From Trichormus_B sp936914905 (GTDB lineage Bacteria > Cyanobacteriota > Cyanobacteriia > Cyanobacteriales > Nostocaceae), in assembly GCF_039871975.1 (NCBI RefSeq), contig NZ_JBDPLL010000001.1: a DNA stretch of 64,000 nt. One strand, given 5' to 3'. Below are positions 29,910 through 38,577 of the stretch, in pieces; within the stretch, counting starts at the first letter, position 1, and each line of letters opens with the position of its first letter. The notes beneath the pieces were generated by a model that searched no databases, had not been told where the DNA came from, and was given only the letters and a program-made list of their open reading frames with translations. The translations under genes and the position numbers were made by a program.

Positions 29910-30986
29910 ATGGTAGATTCCCTAAAAAAACCACGCTTTGAAGAAATGCGTCCAGGAGTTAAATTCCCTTCTAGAGAAACCCTTTTAACACCACGTTTTT
30001 ACACAACAGACTTTGATGAAATGGCCCAGATGGATATCTCCGTAAACGAAGACGAGTTACAAGGTATCCTCGAAGAATTTCGAGTTGACTACAACCGCCA
30101 TCACTTTATTCGGGATGCCGAATTTGAACAATCCTGGGATCATATTGATGGGGTAACTCGCCAGTTGTTCGTTGAATTCCTGGAACGGTCCTGTACTGCC
30201 GAGTTTTCCGGATTTTTGCTTTACAAAGAACTTGGCCGCCGCCTAAAAGAGAAAAGCCCTTTATTAGGAGAATGCTTCAACTTGATGTCACGGGACGAGG
30301 CCCGTCATGCTGGCTTTTTGAACAAAGCCATGTCAGACTTTAATCTGTCCCTAGACTTAGGTTTTTTAACCAAGAGCCGCAATTATACTTTCTTCAAACC
30401 CAAATTCATCTTCTACGCTACGTATCTTTCTGAAAAGATTGGTTATTGGCGCTATATCACTATTTATCGTCATTTAGAATCCCATCCTGAAAACCAGATT
30501 TATCCAATTTTCCGCTTCTTTGAAAATTGGTGTCAGGATGAAAACCGTCATGGTGACTTCTTTGATGCGCTCATGAGAGCGCAGCCACAAATGCTCAATG
30601 ATTGGAAGGCTAAATTATGGATTCGGTTCTTCCTGTTATCAGTATTTGCAACAATGTATCTCAATGATATTCAACGGAAAGATTTTTATGCTTGCTTGGG
30701 TTTGGATGCGCGAGAGTACGACATTCATGTAATTAGGAAGACCAATGAAACCGCAGGTCGAGTATTCCCACTCATGTTAAATCTTGATAATCCAGAGTTT
30801 TATCAGCGTTTAGATGTTTGTGTCAAAAATAACGAGGAGTTGACAGCAATTTCTAATTCTAATACCCCCAAATTCCTCCAATTCTTCCAAAAACTTCCAA
30901 TTTACGTTTCTCATGGTTGGCAATTATTGAACCTATACCTGATGAAACCCATTGATGTGATTTCTACTCACAGTCAAGTTAAGTAA
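29910..30986 (+). CDS. acsF: Mg-protoporphyrin IX monomethyl ester oxidative cyclase (aerobic)
   Basis: Diiron enzyme that forms the isocyclic ring of chlorophyll, using oxygen, at the membrane with its partner subunits. The 358-residue protein has both ExxH iron motifs: E130-A-R-H133 in DEARHAG and E211-N-R-H214 in DENRHGD, in a ferritin-like helical core. It appears full-length. It stands alone rather than beside haem oxygenase and hemN, as in the low-oxygen-induced copy, so it is likely the constitutive ChlAI-type gene (inference). A terminator-like hairpin follows. Confidence 0.95.
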   Translation: MVDSLKKPRFEEMRPGVKFPSRETLLTPRFYTTDFDEMAQMDISVNEDELQGILEEFRVDYNRHHFIRDAEFEQSWDHIDGVTRQLFVEFLERSCTAEFSGFLLYKELGRRLKEKSPLLGECFNLMSRDEARHAGFLNKAMSDFNLSLDLGFLTKSRNYTFFKPKFIFYATYLSEKIGYWRYITIYRHLESHPENQIYPIFRFFENWCQDENRHGDFFDALMRAQPQMLNDWKAKLWIRFFLLSVFATMYLNDIQRKDFYACLGLDAREYDIHVIRKTNETAGRVFPLMLNLDNPEFYQRLDVCVKNNEELTAISNSNTPKFLQFFQKLPIYVSHGWQLLNLYLMKPIDVISTHSQVK

Positions 30987-31023
30987 TTTCACTGGTTAGT
31001 GAACTCGATTCTGTAAAAATACT

Positions 31024-31050
31024 AGTGGTTCTGTACACAACAGAGCCACT
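31024..31050 (+). terminator. Rho-independent-like terminator of acsF
   Basis: Stem AGTGGTTCTGT/ACAGAGCCACT (11 bp with one G-T pair), loop ACACA, followed by TTATTTATTGTTT. It is 38 bp after the acsF stop. Confidence 0.7.
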
Positions 31051-31310
31051 TATTTATTGTTTCTAGCAGATTTAGGGATCAAATCCTAGAAAAACAGCGT
31101 CAACCCCTTTGGGGAATTAAAAATTTAAAGAAGATCATACTCCCTTCCCAATATGACATCAGGGGTGTGGTATTCCACCTTAGGCAGAAGCATTATTGCT
31201 CTACCTTATTACTATGACCTTATTTACTATGACCTTATTTTCTTAGTGGGAGGGGAGTGGCATTTTAGATTTTAGATTTTGGTAAGACTTATATAACAGG
31301 TAGAATATCT

Positions 31311-31620
31311 ATGTTTAAAGGTTTTAGGAGTAAAGTACTACTCCTGGTAAGTTTTTGCCTATTAAGTAGTGTTAGTTTTTACCTACATCTGCTGTTGATA
31401 TTTGTACACAAAACACTGGTAAACAAGACTTGAAAATAGCTGAATAGCAGGACAGAGATAGGGATGAAGATATGATAACCAGGATGGGTAGAGAGTAAAT
31501 TATGGCCTTGCTGGAAGAGATGGACGCAGTGGACAGAACCAAACTCTTTCTGCTGAAGGTTCACTACTAAATCTTGACCTATCAGCTACAAATGGTGAAA
31601 ATTAAGAGAACGCTTCTAGT
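31311..31620 (+). pseudogene. N-terminal half of a collagen-like (GxDGxDG) secreted protein
   Basis: Starts MFKGFRSKVLLLVSFCLLSS, a clear signal peptide, then shifts frame into ICTQNTGKQDLK and, further on, GRDGRSGQNQTLSAEGS and LDLSATNGENGEN. The remaining C-terminal blocks are absent here but a matching C-terminal half lies inverted at 35860-36710. Both halves carry lesions. Confidence 0.6.
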
Positions 31621-32889
31621 CCCAGATATTTTTGACTCAAAACTCTCATGAGTCTTTTGTGATAGCATATGAAATAATATATCCTTTGCCTAGGTTTTGG
31701 AGATACCGAAATGTAAGCCTAAAACCTCAAATGTTAGGATTTTGGTCAAATAAAATAAGCATAGATATACCTCTTCTTTGATCTCTAGTTTCGTTTTCCC
31801 CCCTCCTCCTTTCTAATTTATACGTATCTCACTTTCTAATTTATACCTATATTTTTACTTTCTACCTCAGCATAAAAATTTATGCTGTATTTAAGCTTAA
31901 ACTAACAATTCTTGAGACTGATGGTTAGTTATTCCCAGTATTTGTTTTCTACGATGTAGATATTCTTAAATATAATCAAGTGGACTTATTATTTTAGTAG
32001 ACGGTAAAAATTACCTTCTACTATTTCTTTGAAACCAAGTTAATTTTCCTGAAAGGTCTAATATACAAAGATTATTATCACTTAATATAATTGAATTTTT
32101 GCCTAAGTTAGTTTTATAAACTTTACAAGATATAAACTTTACAAGACAGTCTATTCATATCATTTGCCCATACCGTTCTGATATTGGCATTTTCTAAACC
32201 TAGATTAAAACAAACAATACTGGCAAATAACTCTATAGCTATAAAATTCTATATTACTATTTATACAGTAGTAATAATTATCTAGAAATATTTTAGCTAG
32301 TTCATTATATAGTAATTTTAGATTTGTCGTAAGGATTCAGCTCATACCTCAATCTCTACAGTCTTTCCCCAATAGGAGTTTCCGGGGATTAGCCACAGAA
32401 TCGATTCTCAATACTAGTTTTATGATGCCTATATTTTTGTTTCTTATTGGGACTAAAGGTATGTTAATAAACCAAATTCAATTTGTAAACAGGCTGTGTA
32501 ACCAGATTTTAAATAGCTCAATCCTTACCATTTATCATAAGTATTATCCTGGTAGGGTTTGGGCAATATCCATAGTAATCGACAATTAATATTGTTTCTT
32601 TATATCTGCCATGCTTCAGATACCCAGATTATTTAAGAAATTGGAGATTTTCTGATTTACCAAGATCGCTATAAAACATAAAAGTACTTATCTCCCTACT
32701 TTGCAAACGTCTAGACAGTTTTGTAATACGATTAAACCCAGGCGATACCAATAATTAATTGATCAGTGAAATATCATTCTTTTACTATAGTTGGGAGGAA
32801 TAATATAAACTATCATCAAGGATTACAAAATACTTTCAGAATAAATAACATTAACACAACACCGTGAAAAACTACACTATTTATTCCCA
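31621..32889. other. AT-rich stretch, nothing recognisable
   Basis: About 1.27 kb without a supportable gene. A 9-bp perfect hairpin CAGCATAAA-AA-TTTATGCTG occurs at 31868-31887. Confidence 0.4.
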
Positions 32890-33610
32890 ATCAGTTATTA
32901 GATGAACAACAACGTTTCTTAGCTAGTATTATCCATCAAATAATAGATCTGCCCCACCCTAATACTTATATGAATATACCTTATATACCTTATTACGTGC
33001 CTATGATGGAGTATTTATCAAATAAAAACCAGAAGTTAAATTACCACCAAAAGTTATTCTGGAAAACTAACCAGAAACCCAAAAGTTCCAGGTAAGTATG
33101 TGAGTTACTTTAGTTGGATATATTAGGAAATCTTACCTACAAAAAGTAGCCGCAGATGTGTTTGAGAAAGCTGAAATTATATTCAATATTCCTCTTAAAT
33201 TAGTATGTATATACTGGTGACTGTACTCGTAGTTACGCTACTAATTATAAGATTTTGGCGACAATAGGCTAATCATAGTACTTTAGAACAAGTACGAGAA
33301 GAAAAAGAAACAAAAACTCGGTACAGTTGCACCCCCTGGAACTTTAGAGAATCTCTGGGGATTAGCACTTGATTTAAGAATGTCTAGCACCGCACAAGGA
33401 CAAGGATTAAACCAAAATGGTTAGTTTCGAACTGTAGAACATAATGTTCCTGACTGGAATTTTTCTGGTTGGGATGATGATAGTTTACCAAAGTTTGGTT
33501 TATTAGGATAAAATCGTCAGGGGTATTACCTATTGGTTGACACCAGTTTAAGGGATTTAATAGTGACAATACAACTAGTAAAGTACGGTGTAGATAGAAC
33601 AACTATTTAA
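32890..33610 (+). pseudogene. Hypothetical membrane-anchored protein, decayed
   Basis: The last part is readable: GTVAPPGTLENLWGLALDLR, SSTAQGQGLNQNG, EHNVPDWNFSGWDDDSLPKF, GYYLLVDTSLRDLIVTIQLV. Just upstream is a hydrophobic helix (MYILVTVLVVTLLIIRFW). Two stops lie inside the readable part and the upstream part is scrambled. Family unknown. Confidence 0.5.
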
Positions 33611-33683
33611 AACAACCGAAAAGCCTACTCCATAAGAGTATTGACTTTCTATTTTTGACTTTTGCCTTGTGGTACTAGCAGAA

Positions 33684-33878
33684 TTATTTCACTTCTATAT
33701 AGTAAAAGTCGGCATTTTTAGTAAGTCCCTCAAGTCCTTCTAGGTAGTCCTTGATTACATATTTAATCTTGTCTAATGCCTCTTGTTCAGAATTACCTAC
33801 AGTCCAGCATCCAGGTAAAGCAGGACACCAAATGGCGTAGACCTGATCTATTTTATTCAACTTGACTTGATATCGCAT
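33684..33878 (-). CDS. HicB-like antitoxin-family protein, solitary
   Basis: A 64-residue protein opening MRYQVKLNKIDQVYAIWCPALPGCW, followed by SEQEALDKIKYVIKDYLEGL. This is the HicB partial RNase H-fold domain. In HicAB modules the antitoxin binds the small RNase toxin HicA; no HicA frame is seen on either side. The C-terminal DNA-binding domain of longer HicB proteins is absent. It may be an orphan regulator or the remains of a module. Confidence 0.75.
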   Translation of the reverse strand: MRYQVKLNKIDQVYAIWCPALPGCWTVGNSEQEALDKIKYVIKDYLEGLEGLTKNADFYYIEVK

Positions 33879-34350
33879 ATCTCAATTATCGCTAATATAG
33901 CAGTTAGTAATAAATAGTCAGCCGTCAGATTTTCTAAAACAGTTGTATAATCAGGATTCGGAATTATACACATACTCTGATTTCAGTAAGATTTTAGTAT
34001 TGTTAAGTCCTTACTGACTTTTGACTACTTACATATTCTTGATAATTCTATATTATTAATTAAGATTAAAAGGAATGATTTGATACTGTACTAGGTCACA
34101 CTGTTGGTAAGTTTAGGCAAAAAATGCAAAATTGATTTATTATGTATCCTAGGATGATACAGACTTACGAATACAAAACTTAAGGTAATTATTTTCTAAT
34201 TTGTAGTAACAGATTTAAAATTATGATTGCTCCTAAGTTAGTATGTTTTTCTTCAGGGATATGCTATGAGGATTTATAGAAGTATCATAGTTGATAATAA
34301 TTATTTCAATTAAATGAAATGATCACACCCCAAAAATTGGAGTCCTGACA
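33879..34350. other. Intergenic, nothing recognisable
   Basis: 472 bp of AT-rich sequence. A GGAG at 34339-34342 is the likely ribosome-binding site of the next gene. Confidence 0.4.
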
Positions 34351-34926
34351 GTGGGTTTATTTGATGATTTAAGCCGGTTTTTAGAAGATCGTTTAGAAGA
34401 ATTCTTGCGCAATAACCCTCATTTAGAGTTAGAAATGCTACTAGAACAGCTGCGGCAGCAAGAAGAGGATACACTAAAACTAATTGCAGATTTACAATTA
34501 CAGGAAAAGCAATCGCAAGACGAAATTCTCTCTACAGCGCAAGAGATACAACGTTGGCACATCCGTATTCAAAAAGCTAAGGCCGCACTTAGAGAGGATT
34601 TAGCCGCACTAGCACAAGTAAGACAAGATGTACTCCTGCGGGAAGGAAATCAACAATGGGGACAAATGCAAGGTTTAAAAGAACGTATTACCCAATCCCA
34701 AGAACTTTTACGCAAAATTCAACAGCGTCGTCAAGAAGTTCAAGCTAAAGCAGTAGGAGTGCAAAGAGTATGGGCTAAAGCTCAAACCCAGCAGGGTTTA
34801 GAAACCAATGCCTGGCAAAATCCACCTAGTAGTTATTCTAGCAAATTGGATGACTTAGAAGAACAGTTTCGTCGTTGGGAAACTCAAGACGAGTTAGAAA
34901 ACATGAAACGGAATTTGGGAAAATAA
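34351..34926 (+). CDS. TIGR04376 family coiled-coil protein
   Basis: A 191-residue protein starting at GTG with GGAG eight bases upstream. It opens MGLFDDLSRFLEDRLEEFL and is almost wholly helical, with a coiled coil from about residue 35 to 150 (QEEDTLKLIADLQLQEKQ, LRKIQQRRQEVQAKAV) and an acidic end. This cyanobacterial family is uncharacterised; its PspA/Vipp1-like helical look suggests a scaffold role, but that is only resemblance. Confidence 0.82.
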   Translation: MGLFDDLSRFLEDRLEEFLRNNPHLELEMLLEQLRQQEEDTLKLIADLQLQEKQSQDEILSTAQEIQRWHIRIQKAKAALREDLAALAQVRQDVLLREGNQQWGQMQGLKERITQSQELLRKIQQRRQEVQAKAVGVQRVWAKAQTQQGLETNAWQNPPSSYSSKLDDLEEQFRRWETQDELENMKRNLGK

Positions 34927-35238
34927 TTTAGCTGATATAGCAATCCTATTTGATCTGTAAAAACCAAGGGATATGGCTTATACTAAGCTAAGCTTTTACA
35001 TCCCTTACTTCTTCAATAAGTCGGGTATTTTGTTGTTGAAATTTGCATACTTTCAGGATTTAGCTTTCACATTCAAATCGCTCGGCAATAAGAATAATAT
35101 CTAATTCATTCCTGAGATCTGTATTTATGGATAAATTTGATTTAGTCGGACTTCCATATCTATTTTAACTATTCTTTTCCACAGATGTTAGTATTATGAC
35201 TTGATAATTCCCCAGACGTATCAAATCATAACTGAGGA

Positions 35239-35819
35239 ATGGAAATTAGTATATTATTAGATAATATTGCTACCCTGGAACAATTATTTGTAGGTTATAT
35301 TCCCACCGCTGTTTTGAGTATATTTATCGACTTTATCATTGGTATCAATGGTATAGCTTATCAGCTATTTAGACGATAATTGCAAATAGTATACCTTCCA
35401 TAGTACTTTGATCCATTGCTTTTAATTCTATTTAAAGAAAACTAACCCGGAGCTATCTTTCTCGTTCTTATTAGTATTCTCTGGTCAATTATTGTGGAAA
35501 TACCTACAGGAACTTAATAGTTTTGTAAACACGATAATGAATGACTTTCACGTAGCTATCCATTAGCTATTTGAAGCCCTGGAAATTTGACTGTGGACAG
35601 CTTGGTCTACAATTATAGCCACAGGAAAGAATACTAGCAGGTTTGAAAGGACTAGACTTTCTGATTTAGAGTCGGTATCAAGCTGGTAATTACAAATTTA
35701 TAATAGATGCCCTAATTTCAATAGCTATTATGGGTGTGTTCCTAGATAAAATGTTAGACTTGATAGGACATATTATATCCCAAATATTTGAATATAAAAG
35801 TAAATTTTATAAGAATTAA
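35239..35819 (+). pseudogene. NitT/TauT-type ABC transporter permease, inactivated
   Basis: Opens MEISILLDNIATLEQLFVGY with IPTAVLSIFIDFIIGINGIA, then stops at codon 48. Later blocks in other frames are PGAIFLVLISILWSIIVEI, AWSTIIATG, AGNYKFIIDALISIAIMG and LDKMLDLIGHIISQIFEYK, ending at 35819. These are the transmembrane blocks of nitrate/sulfonate-type permeases (NrtB/SsuC group). The cognate ATPase and binding protein are not nearby. Confidence 0.7.
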
Positions 35820-35859
35820 TTACTCATGGCGGAAAGAAAAATTTTCTGAGGAAAAAGCG

Positions 35860-36710
35860 TTTTAGTTTAAGCCTCCAGCTTTTTAATTATCCACTCCTGC
35901 TAATAGCACCTTGCCGCTTGATAGTTTGTTATGCAGAACGTCCACCTCAAGAACTTATTGCCACTGGTTCAATCTCAGTGTGAATACTGAGATTGAAAGC
36001 ATCGCCAGAAATTTGTAGCTTACTTAAAGCCAAAGTAAAATGATTATAATCACGATTCACCAATGTAGCGGGAATTTTTCCTTAATAAAAAGTCTGATAA
36101 TCAGAAGCAGCTAAAAGGTTATCCCTTCCCCGGTATTTTTATTTAAATTGAGGCTTGACTAAGTAATGTTTTGCTGCGTCAACTATCTTTAAATTTAGGT
36201 CCTCTCCCGTACCAGAAAATTCTGAGACTGCTAACGGTGTCACCTCTTGTTTGGGAATTACATAATTAACAGTAAATTCTGTTAATTTATCCTGAATCTT
36301 GGCACTACGATCAACCCACATGTCCTCAGGAAATGCGATTTTTACTTGTTGGTTATCATTTAAATTAAGTATGATAGTTCTATTAACAAAATACCAATTA
36401 GGTTATTATTTGTGCCAGATTAGTTTGAAACTTCCTTCTAAATGCTGTTGAAAGTCTCAATATTCATCTGCAATTACAGAAACAGCAGCTAATAGAGGGA
36501 CTGCACCTTTAAGCAATTACTATTCATTTTCGGAAAGGTTAAACTGTTGAGTAGCTAGTTGAGAAATAGCTACTTTCTGAGTTCGTTTATCTTTTACTAA
36601 AGCTTCTTTACTTGTAAAGATACTTAAAGTTTCTAACCTAGCACGTTTACCATCCCGTCCATCAGTCCCATCACGTCCATTTCTGCCGTCGTAATACCGA
36701 CAAACTTTTT
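35860..36710 (-). pseudogene. C-terminal half of a collagen-like (GxDGxDG) protein
   Basis: Read from 36710 leftwards: CRYYDGRNGRDGTDGRDGK, then ETLSIFTSKEALVKDKRTQK, ISQLATQQFNLSENE, stops, NLNDNQQVKIAFPEDMWVD, an open 60-codon piece (36321-36139) with FTVNYVIPKQEVTPLAVSEF, and TFYGKIPATLVNRDYNHFTL-like sequence. It carries several stops and frameshifts. It begins within about 10 bp of an ISAzo13 end. Confidence 0.6.
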
Positions 36711-36717
36711 TAGTATA

Positions 36718-37486
36718 GCGAATTAGATAAGCTGTAACTGTGGTTTAGGGGTGTAATTCCATTGGAGTAAGAATTGATCAAAAACAATCTTCAGATTTGA
36801 CTTGAAGTCAACAGCCACTTTTCGGCCTGTTTGATAGGTGTTATAGAGAATGGTCGTCAAGAGTTTGAGTCCAGTTCAGGGGTTACCGTTGTCATGAGGT
36901 CTTGTAGAGTCTCGACACTCTCAAAAATGAGCCCCTGACACAAGGGAAAAATATGAGGAAAGAAACTATACCCAATGAAACGATACCCAATGGGATTGTA
37001 NNNNNNNNNNNNNNNNNNNNNNNNNNNNNNNNNNNNNNNNNNNNNNNNNNNNNNNNNNNNNNNNNNNNNNNNNNNNNNNNNNNNNNNNNNNNNNNNNNNN
37101 CGCTGTGTGCTGCTTCAACACTCCCAAAAACCCCTCTTCTCAGAAAGCAATCGTCTCAAAGACTGATTTTCCTCCACCTCCAGGTTGGCAAATTCCCTCC
37201 TGGTCAACCACCTTTTCTTCCTCAAGTTCCCCCAAGCCTAACTTTCAGGTTTCGTGATGACATAACAGCAAGCTACGGATCTATGCCTGCCCGCCCTACC
37301 TTACTTTTAAGGCTTTAATCGCCGCCCATATAGAGTGATACTTCTCTGACAAAGACTTATAGTATCTAGTATCGTTGCATTTTAACTTCAATTTCACCAG
37401 GGTCAGAGCTCATCATCTACCAGTTCTCCATCTATCCTTCTGGTGTATAGATCTTAATTAGCACTCTTACACCTTATTTAATCCAC
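36718..37486 (-). mobile_element. ISAzo13-family insertion sequence, copy 2, with assembly gap
   Basis: The minus strand starts GTGGATTAAATAAGGTGTAAG at 37486 and ends near GCGAATTAG at 36718. Transposase start region reads DPGEIEVKMQRY, then WAAIKALK and LGELEEEKVVDQEG; the end region has VAVDFKSNLKIVFDQF and WNYTPKPQLQL before a stop. Positions 37001-37100 are N. Near 36965-36996 a unit of about 15 bp (CATTGGGTAT-GTTT on the minus strand) is duplicated, breaking the frame. Frameshifts indicate a dead copy. Confidence 0.75.
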
Positions 37487-37499
37487 TTTCCTTAGGACT

Positions 37500-37735
37500 T
37501 TAAAATTATTTCATCATTGGAATTACGTGCCTGTAATGTGGAGTATCGTCTCGGAAGATTGGGTAGGTCCTGGTGTGTCCGTGGTCTTTCAGAACTTGCT
37601 TAGTCAGATAACAGGTAGATAACAGATTTTCTTACATGATGGTCTTTGTAGTGGACAAGATGTGGCAGAAATTATCTAAATTCTAATTCTACTGCAACAA
37701 GGCTATGAACTTGTAACAGTTGATAGGTTATGGAA
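37500..37735 (+). pseudogene. Polysaccharide deacetylase, C-terminal remnant
   Basis: Reads VMWSIVSEDWVGPGVSVVFQ, then IFLHDGLCSGQDVAEII and LLQQGYELVTVDRLW. The LHDG block and the closing VTVDRL are typical of the NodB homology domain end. It begins immediately beside ISAzo13 copy 2, so the N-terminal two thirds were lost there. Confidence 0.65.
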
Positions 37736-37839
37736 AATTAAGAAGGGTGTAGGGGTGTAAGGGGGAAAATCTAATGCCCAATGCTGTTTTTTAGAGGAGA
37801 AATTGCACAAACTTGTAATCCTACAGGGGTTGAATAATC

Positions 37840-38370
37840 ACGGATTATACACCAAAAACTTGAGCAATATTATTTGGTATCAACACAGTTTCTGGTGTGT
37901 CTACTTCCCAAAGATGACCTTCTTTTAAGAAAGAAATCCATAAACTATAGCGGGCTGCTAAATTTAACTCATGTAAAAGTGTGACGACGGTTAATTGTTG
38001 TTGATTAAGATTGTTGAGTAATTATATTAGTTCTAACAGTCGTACTTTATACTTAGAATCTAAATAAGTAAGTTGTAGGCTCATCTAATTAATAATACCT
38101 TTGGTTCTTGTGCTAAAGCTAAGGCTAAAAAAGCCCTTTGTAGTTCACCACCAGAAAGTTCTTCAACTAAGTGATCGCCAGAATTTTATAGTTGCATCTT
38201 TTTAATTGCTGCTTCGATTTTCTGCCTATCATGATCATTTAACTCCCATTGCTACCAAGGTTGTGTGGTGTCCTACCTAAACTTACTAATTGATGCACAG
38301 TTAAACCAGGAGGAATTGGTTACTATTGGCGTAAAAATGCTAATTTTGAGCTACTCAATACAGCATGCTC
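37840..38370 (-). pseudogene. FecE-type ABC transporter ATPase, relic 1 (C-terminal part)
   Basis: On the minus strand: VPPGLTVHQLVSLGRTPHN-like start (PIPPGLTVHQLVSLGRTPHN), a decayed signature region, LDEPTTYLDSKYKVRLLELI (Walker B/D-loop), LTVVTLLHELNLAARYSLWI (H-loop) and VDTPETVLIPNNIAQVFGV. This is a siderophore/haem/cobalamin-type importer ATPase lacking its Walker A end. A second relic at 51060-51530 overlaps it for about 230 bp. Confidence 0.7.
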
Positions 38371-38577
38371 CGTGTTCACCTAGTGTCCCGAAGGGATAAG
38401 CTGGACTACGTTAACCATGGCTTCCGCTACCATTTGCTATCAGATATGTCATCAGTCTAAGTTTAACCTATTTGCAGGGTGTAAAATTAAAATTCTTTAA
38501 ATTATACCACACTACACAATCTTTTACAATATGATTATTTAGTTCTTGCGGATATTGGCTCTTGCATTGGAAAAAGA

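Noticed and set aside
33684..33878. Complete HicAB toxin-antitoxin module
   Set aside because: No HicA-like frame was found in about 500 bp on either side; only the HicB-like gene is supported.
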